Shown here in pieces: positions 32,887 through 42,900 of a stretch of 64,000 bases of DNA (the stretch's first letter is position 1; each line of letters starts with the position of its first letter). The notes beneath the pieces are model-generated. The model was not told the origin of the DNA. It made no database searches and saw only the letters and a program-made list of their open reading frames with translations. The translations under genes and the position numbers were made by a program. Source of the stretch: Bathynomus jamesi (Eukaryota > Arthropoda > Malacostraca > Isopoda > Cirolanidae); the NCBI GenBank assembly GCA_023014485.1, contig JAJOZX010012097.1:39968-103967 (forward strand). The letters are read 5' to 3'.

Positions 32887-33972
32887 CAGTATGTCCCACA
32901 AAAAAGTACACCCAACTTTAGATTGTACTAACTCCTCCAAAAATTGAGATATTTTGGATCTGTTTGTTTGATTTCATATCGCAAATTATTCTTTGTTAAC
33001 GTTCAAATTTATTCACGTTTAAACGAATTAGTGTTTAAGCATCTGCATTTAACTGAAGGGTACAAAAAAATGGATTGCGCAAAATTGGTCAATGAAAAAA
33101 TAGTGTGTGCTATCGATGTAATGAAAAGACAAATACATAATAATAGATACTTTAACAATTTTAATAAGATACAAAGCAGATTTTTCTTTATTCCTTATTA
33201 CAAAAGTTATGCTTAGTTTCGTTTTATTTCAACATGACCGCCATTCCTATCGATACAAATCTGGAGTCGAGCCTTATGGAAACCGATTTAATCGTATTTG
33301 GTGGGTGCAAGACGGAGCTCCTGCTCACAGGAGAGTTATTGTGAAGGAACGCTTGCAGAAAGTCTTCCACCAAAGAGTAATTGCTACAGGCCATGACATT
33401 GAATGGCCTCCCAGAAGCCCTGACTTGATCCGTGTGATTACTTTTTATGGGGTCATTGAAAAATAGAGTATTTGCATCACAACCTATCAATTTAGATGAT
33501 TTGAGGACTCGCATCACAGCTGAAATCAACTTGTTAAAAGACAATCCAGATCTTATCAAAGAGTGATGGGGAAGATGAGAGCTCGACTCCAGATTTGTAT
33601 CGATAGGAATGGCGGTCATGTTGAAAGAAAACGAAACTAAGCATAACTTTTGTAATAAAGGAATAAAGAAAAATCTGCTTTGTATCTTATTAAAATTATG
33701 TTAAAGTATCTATTATTATGTATTTGTCTTTTCATTACATCGATAGCACACACATTATTTTTTCATTGACCAATTTTGCGCAATCCATTTTGTTGTACCC
33801 TTCAGTTAAAAGCAGATGCTTAAAACACTAATTCGCTTAAACATGAATAAATTTGAACGTTAACAAAGAATAATTTGCTATATTAAATCGAACAAACAGA
33901 TCCAAAATATCTCAATTTTTGGAGGAGTTAGTACAATCTAAAGTTGGGTGTACTTTTTTGTGGGACAAACTG
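32887..33972 (+). mobile_element. Tc1/mariner-like foldback with about 380-bp inverted repeats
   Basis: The ends (cagtatgtcccacaaaaaag and its near-inverse ending at 33,972) are next to TA. The inverted arms run 32,887-33,272 and 33,580-33,972, far longer than usual mariner ends. The 300-bp centre keeps a transposase piece: WWVQDGAPAHRRVIVKERLQ (second Asp) and IEWPPRSPDL (third Asp), followed by a frame break. It is not functional itself. Confidence 0.85.
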
Positions 33973-36025
33973 TATATATATATTAATTCAACTAGAAAAA
34001 TATCTTCTTATAAAACGCAGATTGAAGTTAAACTTTGTGGACCTCATCTATCTAAATGAAAACACTTTATGTGAGATTTATAACTAAAGTAAGAATTTGT
34101 ATTCTTCCGAAAACTGAACCAATAACGAAATATGAAGCTCGTTCCGAGCTTAAAATTTTAACGCTTGGAACGATTTTTATTTAAGAATTTATTTGTTAAA
34201 GAATAAAATTATTTTAATCTTAAAAAAAGGTTTTTTTTTTTTTATGTAAAATATATTGTATTAAATAATGACTATTTCATCGTTCTTTTCCTTTAAACTT
34301 TCAACTGATATTCATATATCAACATTAGTTAATCCATTTGAAAATAACTTCGAGGATAACGGCTCAAAAAGGATAAAATGCCCCTAATTGGATTCATCAA
34401 TAGCCCACGTCACGAAGATTTTAGCATCCGACCTCTTTTTCACTTTACTGGACAATTCAAGAGTAAAAACTTGACACAAACCTTACTAAAGTCGTTAACG
34501 TTGCACGAATTTTGAGCTGTAAAATTATTTTTCTCACGTTACTTACTGTATATATATAAAGGAATAAAAAAAAAAGTGTTCAAAAAACTTTTTATATTTA
34601 TTAAAAATGTAAATTCTTAATGTGATCCGTAACGTAAGAAACAGCATCACAAGTGGTAAGATTTACCATCTTTAACAAAGACAACCAGTCTATACAAAGT
34701 AATATGACTAAATGATATCTGCATAAGAAGTAATTCCGAAAAGGTGATTCTTATTAAATTAAAACTCCATCGGCGTAAGCTGAAGTTAATGAACGAACAT
34801 TGTATGAACTGGAAATCGTAGTTAGTTACCAATGATTAAAGGACAGCAGACATAGAGGAAAAATAAATGTACAAACTATCATAGAACTACACTGGCTGTT
34901 TCCTTTAGCGCCCTTGCAAAATTGAACAACAAAATTCATCAAAAGAAAACAAAATATTTCGTGCAAATTTTTTATTTTTGTCGTTTTATTTTTATTTTTA
35001 CTTTGAAGTTTGAACGAGTTAACGTGTTAAAAGAGGGGGGGTAGGAGGGGAGGGGCGGCACACAACGAAAAAGGAATGGCCAAAAAATGCTTATTTGTGA
35101 TATTTATAATTAATCCGTATTTTAAACTTAAATACAAATACAGTAATTAATATTAACCCTCATTTTTTAATTCTTTAAGTCAAACTGTCGTAATTACTAC
35201 AAGTACAAGTAAAAAAAAAAATCCATATAATAAAAATAAAAATTAATATATTTCGTCTTTCACGAAGGCATTAGAAAGCATATTGAAAATGCTGCACTGA
35301 ATTTACTTTTCGGTTAAAATATAGTAATTATGCTCAATTTGTCCCTTCTAAACAAAGTTTTATCTGGAGAAGGAGAAATACTTCAGTTCATTTTTCCTCA
35401 CTCAAGATCCTTTGTGAATCTAAAGCATCTTCCGAGTCGACAACGCGAGACATTGAAGATGCTAGCTTATTCACAGGTAGAGACCCCACAGGCAAAGTTT
35501 AAGGACTATTTTTTTTTTAACTTTTAATCAGTATAGTGAAAGCAAAAAAGCTGGTTCGGCTCTCCTTTATTTTACTAAAAACGTAGAAATTCTCATATTT
35601 AGGAAAATAACTTTTGAAAAGTTCAAACATCTGCCTCAAGATTACTTATATAATTCACTAACAGCTGTTGCTCGTGGCACTTTCTTTTTTTTAACACAAC
35701 AAACCACACATTTGTCTCAGGATGGGAGTGGAGAAAATCCACCCAAATAATTTCATGCAAAAATATATTGCCCATAATTCCCTTCCCTTAGGAAGTTGAA
35801 GTCTCTTAGAAACTCTGAGGATAGAAACATAATTAATTAATCAATTAATTAATGAATGAAAATAATATATAACTTAATACTAAATATATTCAATAATAAT
35901 AATCGTGTTCTCTGTCCCTCTGTATGTCTCTCTCTCTAACTCAAAATTAGTCTGTACACTGGAATGGATATATAATACAATATTTTAATATTTCAGTTTA
36001 GATATGCTTCTGGAATATATATATA
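33973..36025. other. Long spacer, nothing firmly recognised
   Basis: AT-rich with poly-T and a G-rich run near 35,033-35,056. A 65-codon frame at 35,330 is not supported by any motif. No repeat was identified. Confidence 0.4.
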
Positions 36026-36617
36026 CAGGGTGTCCCATAAGTCGGCATCATAGGAGAAATTCATATTTTTCTATTTCTACAAACCATAATTCATATTTTT
36101 CTCTTTCTACAGGCCATAATGTCTGTGAGCAAGGAAGAATGAATCCAGGTAATTCTACTCATAGGAAATCGGAGTCAGAGAGAGGCCGCTGCTGAATTTA
36201 ACAGACTGCATCCAGACCGCAAGCCAATAACACAGAGTTGTGTTAGCAGACTTGTTGCAAAGTTTAAGGAAACAGGATACATAGAAGATAAACCACGCAG
36301 TGGACCTTCAAGGAGGTCCACTGACGATGATACAGCGACTGCTATCCTGGCTCATTTTAACAGTCCCAATAAGTCTCTTCGGCGATTGTCCGCCGAGACA
36401 GGTGTGTCGAAAAGTAGCATCCATCAGGCTCACAAATGGCATCCATATAAACTTCAGATCCTACAGAAATTAAGCGAAGATAATCCCGACCGGCGGATGG
36501 AATTTTGTGAATGGGCTATGGAACAATACATATTGAGCACGTTCTGTAAATAAAAGCTTTTGTTTTGCCTTTTTTATTATTATTTTTCCTATGATGCCGG
36601 ACTTATGGGACACCCTA
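36026..36617 (+). mobile_element. Internally deleted Tc1/mariner-like element
   Basis: The inverted ends (cagggtgtcccataagtcgg at the left, ggacttatgggacaccct at the right) enclose about 590 bp. The transposase N terminus survives at 36,119-36,550: RSQREAAAEFNRLHPDRKPI, KPRSGPSRRSTDDD and EDNPDRRMEFCEWAM, with a stop early in the frame. The catalytic half has been deleted. Confidence 0.8.
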
Positions 36618-36625
36618 TATATATG

Positions 36626-36627
<2 letters not shown>

Positions 36628-36703
<76 letters not shown>

Positions 36704-36714
36704 CGCGTGCGCGT
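36628..36714. repeat. (gt)n then (gc)n microsatellite
   Basis: About 70 bp of gt repeats passing into gcgcgc, immediately right of the transposon end. Confidence 0.9.
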
Positions 36715-37094
36715 TAAAAATAATTGATGGCATAGTAATTGATGAATGATCAACGATTAAAACGGTGAGATGAGGCTTTCAAAAGCTAGTTAATGAGTTT
36801 AATGATTGAAAATCATAACAGGGAACTAAATTGTTACGCCTAGCAATGAGATGGTTAAGTAGCAACGTTTCTATTATGCGGGATTAGCGTGTACACATCA
36901 TCTATAGAGACTTGGTGGTCTACAGATGTACTTTTGTTTTTAATAAAAAAAATATAAAAAAATAAAAAAAGAATCAAACTAAAATTAGTACATTCATGCA
37001 TAGTAAAGTATCGTTTACTTTTATTAACAAGTTAATTTTTTGTACCAAGACAAATCATACTAAAACCTTACAAGAAACTATAATGGTAATTTTA
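36715..37094. other. Sequence downstream of eIF4H, probable 3' UTR
   Basis: This follows the stop codon of eIF4H on the minus strand. No repeat or other gene was recognised. I could not place a polyadenylation site with confidence. Confidence 0.4.
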
Positions 37095-37237
37095 TTATCC
37101 TTCCTTTTTCAAATTCTCCTCTCTAGGACGAGCCCCGCCGAAGATACTATTCGTCTGTGAGGTTTCTGCAATCTGATTGACTGGGTTCGTTGCAGACCTC
37201 GGAAGCAAATTCAATTTGTGACGTTTGGAAAGGTCCC
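37095..37237 (-). CDS. EIF4H: eIF4H, last exon (conserved C-terminal tail)
   Basis: On the minus strand an acceptor (ttccttgtaatag) precedes 37,237. Joined in phase 1 to the exon at 37,518-37,904 it reads KRHKLNLLPRSATNPVNQIA and IFGGARPREE, then stops. The vertebrate eIF4H C terminus has the same order: a basic LxPR stretch, PLNQVAN and SAIFGGARPREE. This confirms the gene identity independently of the RNA-binding domain and shows that the longer open frame ending at 37,498 is read-through into an intron. Confidence 0.92.
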
Positions 37238-37517
37238 CTATTACAAGGAAAAACAGTATGAGGAAAATTAAATAGAGGCGACCTTTACGACCAATGACCG
37301 GCGTGAACACCACTCCCAAAAGTACAGCTGAAAACAACCGCTTCCTAACAATAGGCCTATATAGAGTGGCCCAAAATAAACAAGACCCAATTTATAGTGT
37401 TCACGAGTCAGTGTCGTCTGTTTTGAGGGAAGAACTACATTGCACTTTACCTGCCTCATAAATAATTTAACCCATAAAAAGATTTTTTTTAATTTCTTTA
37501 AAAATCGTCCACCTCAC

Positions 37518-37904
37518 CTTCATCAGGTTCTCTGAAATCTTCCGGATTTCGAGAGCGGTCGCTGTCTCTCCTGTCTCTTCTCATGTACCCTCCCGCTCCC
37601 CCACCAAGTGTATTTGCTCCAGCTCCGGCTCCAGCTCCAGCTCCAGCTCCGGCTCCAGCTCCGGCTCCAGCTCCGGGTCCGGGTCCGGCTCCAGCTCCAG
37701 CTCCAGCTCCAGCTCTGGGTACGGGTACGGGTCCGGGTCCGGGTCCGGGTCCGGCTCCGATTACTCCGCCACCGCCCCATCCGGACCCTCTGCTGCTACC
37801 CCTGTTTCCTCCGAAGCCTCTATCATCAAAACCTCCCCTATCCCCGAATCGTCCACCCCCCGACCCGTATCTATTTCCTCCTCGACCGTCATTCCTTCTG
37901 AAAC
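37518..37904 (-). CDS. EIF4H: eIF4H, Gly-rich exon with GA/GP dipeptide expansion
   Basis: Acceptor attgtatcttcag before 37,904, donor gtgagg after 37,518. It enters and leaves in phase 1 (387 bp). The product is rich in Gly, Arg and Asp (RRNDGRGGNRYGSGGGRFGD), then has about 45 residues of GA, GP and PVPVPR repeats encoded by a gctccN/ggtccg hexamer array (about 37,617-37,758), then RRDRRDSDRSRNPEDFREPD, matching the DFREPTEEE region before the tail of vertebrate eIF4H. The dipeptide tract is not part of the vertebrate protein as I know it. Confidence 0.88.
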
Positions 37905-38578
37905 CTGAAGATACAATAATAAAAACATTAAAAACCTTAAGTCGTGTGTGTGTGTGTGATGCACCGGGACCTACAAAGTCAGGTGTGTGTGTAATGCAAA
38001 CTAACGACACAGACACGACGATGATTATCAACTACACCAAACGCTGATTTTGATAGCAATGAGCGTTGTCGCTTTCACTGGTGACGAACCATGTACGGAA
38101 ACCTTGTCAGTACACCGACCCTCTCTGTACTAGACTACTAGTCAATGATGCTGCTCGTACTCTGAATCAATGTATGGGTGACTCCCTGCCTAAGTCATAT
38201 CTGATACTATTTTCAACTCTTCTGCATTTTTACTAGTTCAAGAGCAGCAATCGGGTACCGAGAAGTAAGCCATATTTGAAATCTCAATCATGCCATGATA
38301 GGTTATATTAAAATACTTATTGATATGTAAGTAATGTTATAAATTAAACTAATAGATTAATAATATTATTATTAATAAAAAATAATAATAATAATTGAAT
38401 AGCAGTGCTTCACCGGCGCTTCGACTGCCGAGGTCATATCGCGCCGATACTAGGATAAGGAGAGCGCGCGAGGAGATAGAGGGAGAGAAAGTGAAGAGGG
38501 GGCAGCGGAAGAAAGACCGTGAGAAGAGAGAGCAAGCAGTAGGAATCGCAGAGAGAGGAAGAAATTATACTCGTCATC

Positions 38579-39352
38579 TTAAATACAGAATAAAAGGCCA
38601 GTCTGGCGGAGAAAGGAGCAAAGTGTGTCCTTCGGTATAGGTAACCCAAGTTCCAACAAAAGAGAAAGAGTAAGAGGAGTCTGAAGGGCAGAAAGGGAGG
38701 AGCTGGAAGCGGGCAGTGGCAAAGGCAGGGCAAACCAAGAGGCAATGTGAGACAGAGAGGAATTAATTCCGCAAGGGCAAAGGGGGGCAAGATCCCCCGT
38801 CATAAGATGATCATGTGTAAGACGAGTGTGACCAATGCGAAGCCGCACCAGGGCGGTTTCAAAGCGTCGATCACGTTGACAGGAGGAAGGCCACTGACGA
38901 ATTGTAGGCTTCAACGCTCTTAGGAAGTTACCGGACACATCCTCCCACTGGCGCTGCCACCGCCGAAAGAGTGCATCTCGGAAAAACCTCGTGAAGTCCG
39001 ACGCCGGGAGGTGTGTGTTAGGATCAAACGGCAGGGAGGACACCCTCCTCGCCGCACACTCGTTGCCTGAAATACCGACGTGGGAAGCTGCCCAACAAAA
39101 GGCGACCAGCTTACGACGTAATGCCAGAAAGACAAGCCAGTCCTGGATCTGTCTCACCAACGGAAGCGGGGAGACGAGTAAGGATAGGGCTTCAAGAGCG
39201 CTGCGGAAGTCCGAACAGATGACAAAAGACGTAGGTAAGAACTGGGAAAGGAATCGAAGAGCCAAGAGAATAGCAGAGAGTTCTGCCGTAAAATGGAAGT
39301 CGCTGGGGGAAGGGATAGCGATTGAACCACTGACGGGAAAGCTGCCGCACAA
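38579..39352 (-). pseudogene. LINE copy 1: RNase H and C-terminal domain
   Basis: A 257-codon frame on the minus strand. DFHFTAELSAILLALRFLSQ carries the RNase H Glu, VICSDFRSALEAL the following Asp, and WAASHVGISGNECA the His region. The end has a cysteine-containing tail (LAPLCPCG). The upstream part, with the first catalytic Asp (TDGSRS), lies in another frame at about 39,380-39,645. Such RNase H domains occur in I-clade elements such as I, Ingi and R1-like lineages. Confidence 0.8.
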
Positions 39353-39583
39353 CCCACTCCAAACCGCGAGCGAGAGCCGTCAGTGAAAACAGGGACAGAG
39401 TCAAAATGGGTAGAGAAATGGGATAAAAACAACTGACGGAGAGCAAAGGGGTGGAAATTTGACTTTGGTGCAGTAGAGAGGAAAGAGCAGATACGGATGG
39501 GGAGAAGGTAGGAGAAGGCAAATACTCGTCCTTCCACCCACATAGAAGACAAGACGGGGGCCATCCGTAGACTGTACGTCGTA

Positions 39584-40096
39584 TCAAATGCGAACGGGGG
39601 CCATCCGTAGACCGTACGGTCGTACCAAATGCGGACGACGGTCAAAGCAGGCCGAAGTAGAAGGGTCGGAGAGAGATTGATAGACCGGGTTGGAAGGAAA
39701 CTGCCGAACGCGAAAGAGGTATTTTAAGCCCTCTAAGGTGCTGTGGACATCCAGCGGGAAATGGCCACTTTCCGCATACATACTGACAATAAGAGATGAC
39801 CGGAATGCGCCAGTGCTGATGCGTACACCCAGGGAACGGATAGGGTCCGGCTTGCGCAGGAATAGGCATGACATCCATAATCTAACTTACTTTGGACCAA
39901 GGAATGGTAGAGTCGCCAAAGGGTGTGGCGGTCAGCACCCAAATCGGTATGGGAAAGGAACTTCAAAAGGGTGCAGGTCTGAAGGCACAAAGCAAAGCCT
40001 TCAGTGACTTCAAGTGGGGAATCCAAGAGAGGCGGAAATCAGGGAGGAGACCTAAGATTCTAGTTTCGGGGATTACAGGGGAGTGGTGATCCATAT
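39584..40096 (-). pseudogene. LINE copy 1: RT C-terminal part
   Basis: The minus-strand frames here read HTDLGADRHTLWRLYHSLVQ and SKLDYGCHAYSCASRT, the thumb region typical of jockey/I-type RTs. It is separated from the RT catalytic part by the mariner insertion. Confidence 0.75.
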
Positions 40097-41376
40097 ATCA
40101 GGTCATCCCATAAGTAATGTCGTTTTTTACGATAGATTAAGTTTAAACTAGTCCTACTCGGTTTAAGCATAAATTTTCCGGTTATATCTAAGAGGATATC
40201 TATCGTGTTTCGCTACATACTTTACAGACCTTGACCAGTGAAGACGTGTGTTTTGCTTTATGTGAACCCCTCATAAACATGGCGGTATCAGAAGAGCATA
40301 TCAGGCATATAATGTTTTACGAGTTCAAAAAATGGAATAGTGCTACTGAAGCAACGCAAAACATTCAGGACGTTTATGGCAACGATATTCTGCATGTGAA
40401 GAAATGTCAAAGATGGTTTCAAAAGTTTAGGAATGGTGACTGCTGTTTGACAGATGCAGCACGCTCTGGACGCCCTGCTGAATTTGATGATGACCTGTTG
40501 TTAGCAGCACTTGAAGAAGACTGTTCAACAACTTTCGAAGAATTGGCCCAGAAACTCAATTCATCCCCGTCCACCATCCATCGACATTTGCAACAACTCG
40601 GGAAAGTGCCTAAGTTAGGAAAATGGGTGCCACATGAAATGTCGGTCGACAATCTGAGGGTGCGGGTAAACATTAGCACAGCTCTTCATTCCCGTGAACT
40701 CCAAGATCCGTTTTTGCACCGTTTAGTGACTGGTGATGAAAAGTGGATACTGTACCAAAATGTTAAGCGCCGTCGACAGTGGGTTTGTGCCGGAGAACCA
40801 GCGACACCACAGCCAAAACCAAATCTTCACCCTCGGAAGGTGTTGCTTAGTGTTTGGTGGGATAAAGGTGGTGTAATACACTTTGAAACCTCACCACAAA
40901 TCCAAACAATCACCGCTCAAGTCTACTGTCAACAACTGGATCGATTGAACACTGCACTAAAAGAAGAGACCTTCTTTGGTTAATCGGAAAGGAATCGTGT
41001 TCCACCACGACAACGCACGTCCTCATACCGCTCGGATCTTCTGCAAATATTGACGAGCTTGGGTGGGAAAAACTTCCACATCCTCCATATTTTCCAGACC
41101 TTACGTCTTCAGATTATCATCTCTTCAGGAATCTGCAAAACTATCTTGACGAGAAACAGTATACTTCTTTAGATGACCTGCACACCAGTCTTTGTACGTT
41201 TTTTGCCTCAAAACCGCCTGAATTTTATAAACATGGCATTGAAAAGCTTGTAGGACGTTGGCAGAGTGTCATTGATTCCGATGGAAAATATATACTAGAT
41301 TAAAAAGTTTCAGTCGAGTTTTTTTTTTGTCCTTCAAATTCCGATCTAAAAAACGACATTACTTATGGGATGACCA
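40097..41376 (+). mobile_element. mariner element inserted in LINE copy 1
   Basis: The ends are inverted copies (ggtcatcccataagtaatgtcg at the left, its complement at the right) around a single transposase. It separates two parts of the LINE RT. The exact TA duplication could not be fixed because the last two or three bases differ between the ends. Confidence 0.85.
40279..41303 (+). pseudogene. mariner transposase (DD34D type), frameshifted
   Basis: The likely start is MAVSEEHIRHIMFYEFKKWN at 40,279, where the paired helix-turn-helix begins. RSGRPAEFDDD is the linker. LVTGDEKWILY holds the first Asp. A stop at 40,981 interrupts the gene; downstream frames continue with FHHDNARPHTARI (second Asp) and PPYFPDLTSSDYHLF (third Asp) and end in TAA at 41,301-41,303. 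At least two frameshifts separate the parts, so it is inactive. Length and motifs fit a full mariner transposase of about 340 residues. Confidence 0.85.
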
Positions 41377-41383
41377 CCATTTT

Positions 41384-42231
41384 TGAAGGGAGAAGCTAAA
41401 CCCATGGTCTGTGGCCCATCTGGAGACCGAGTCCAGGGCCCGCTGGAGGAGGCATTCATTTAAGGTGGATCGGGAACAGGAGCAATAAATGGCCAGCTCG
41501 TCGACATAGAGGGTGGCCGTAATCCCCGAAGGCAGAGCTGTCAGTACATCGTCAATCGCCAAAGCGAAGCAAATGACGCTCAGGACGCTGCCCTGGGGAA
41601 CCCCTTCCTCTTGCGAGCGTACTGAAGACAAGGAAGTACCCACCTGAACACGAAAGGAACGAGAAGACAAAAAGTTGGAAATGAAAAAAAGGCAGACCTC
41701 GGAAATCCAAAAGGTCTGTGTGGAAGAAAACATTGTGGCGTTCGAGGTGCCACACTAGGCGCCGTGATACCATCTTCTCAAGGAGTTTCGAAAGGCAGCT
41801 AGTGATGGCTATCGGACGGTAGTTAGGGTGAGATGTCGGGTCCTTGCCGGGCTTAGGAAAGGAGAGTAGAGTACCACTGCCTCCTTCCAACAGTAAGGAA
41901 AGGTGCCCTCTACCCAAATTCAATTATAGAGGGTGAGCAGATAAAAAAGAGCCGAAGGGTGTAGTTAGCGGAGCATATCAAAATGAAAGCCATCGGGGCC
42001 GGGAGCAGATTTGCCACAAGTGGTCAACGCCGAGCGCAGTTTTGACATGGAAAAAAGACGGTTGTAAGGAAAGTTATTAGGGGTCTGGAAAAGATGAGGG
42101 GAGCAAACAAGTAAAGTCTTAAGTTGGAGGAAAGCGGGATCACGGTGGTCGTGTCGGGAGATGGAGGCAATGGTCGAGGCCAAGACCTCGGCCACTGCAG
42201 TAGGGGACGATACTAGGTTACCGTCTACCAT
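41384..42231 (-). pseudogene. LINE copy 1: reverse transcriptase core
   Basis: On the minus strand: CGKSAPGPDGFHFDMLR (RT motif 0), then in another frame FPKPGKDPTSHPNYRPIAIT, LSKLLEKMVSRRL, then EEGVPQGSVLSVICFALAID and the catalytic box TATLYVDELAIYCSC. The catalytic box reads YVDE rather than the usual YVDD or YADD, another sign of decay. Three frames are needed to follow it. Confidence 0.8.
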
Positions 42232-42398
42232 AAAAACAGGAGGCGGATAGGAAGAGGGTTTACCGGAAATCTTCTGGATCTTGTTCCAGATTCGGAAGGA
42301 AGGGGTGCGGGAAGTGAGAGAGGAGACTTAAGTACGCCAGGAAAGGCGGCGGGCTTCACAGACTGCGCGACGCGCCTGAGCTCGCGCACGTTTGAAGG

Positions 42399-42900
42399 CT
42401 ATTGTATTGGCAAGGGATGGTTTCGTTGAAGACGACGAAAGGCTGACTTCTTAGCTTGAACAGCTGAGGCGCATGTTGGGGTCCACCATGGGACCGGAGG
42501 GGCGGAGGTGCGAGGAAATGTTGACTTAGGGATGGAGGACAGGGTAGCACAAGTGACGTGATCGGTAAGGTAGGTGGAGGCAGCGTCTGTTGTCAGAAAG
42601 TTACTCGGGACTGCAAAGATGTGGCTTTCAGATCGGAAAAGGGGCCAGTCAGCTTTGGCAAGAGACCATCGGGTTGGAAGAGCAGAGGAGTCAGAAGTCT
42701 GAGATGTACGGAGGAGGAGGGGGAAGTGGTCACTACCGTAGAGGTCTGGAGTAATAGACCAAGAGAAATCAAGGAAGGCGGAAGGAGAAGCAAGAGAAAG
42801 ATCTATGATTGAAAACGTACGGGTCTGGAGGTGAAAAGCTGTGGGTTGACCAGTGTTCAGAAGACAGACAAAAGGAGTTGAGAGAAGGGAGACCACAACG
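42399..42900 (-). pseudogene. LINE copy 1: endonuclease C-terminal part
   Basis: The minus-strand frame reads LLNTGQPTAFHLQTRTFSII, DLSLASPSAF and DLYGSDHFPLLLRTS. SIIDLSL and GSDHFP are the last conserved motifs (catalytic Asp and Asp-His) of apurinic-like LINE endonucleases. A frame break at about 42,860 separates it from the upstream part. Confidence 0.8.

Noticed and set aside
34647..35527. Two short frames in the 34-36 kb spacer
   Set aside because: No motif, no splice signals that chain, and AT-rich composition.
37498..38031. 177-codon Gly-rich gene ending in DDF
   Set aside because: This is the eIF4H exon read through its donor at one end and into intron at the other; the conserved tail exon at 37,095 fixes the true splice.
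37583..38047. Pro/Ala-rich frame on the plus strand
   Set aside because: Antisense shadow of the eIF4H Gly-rich exon.
38395..38640. 81-codon charged frame
   Set aside because: Antisense to the LINE 3' region; low-complexity.
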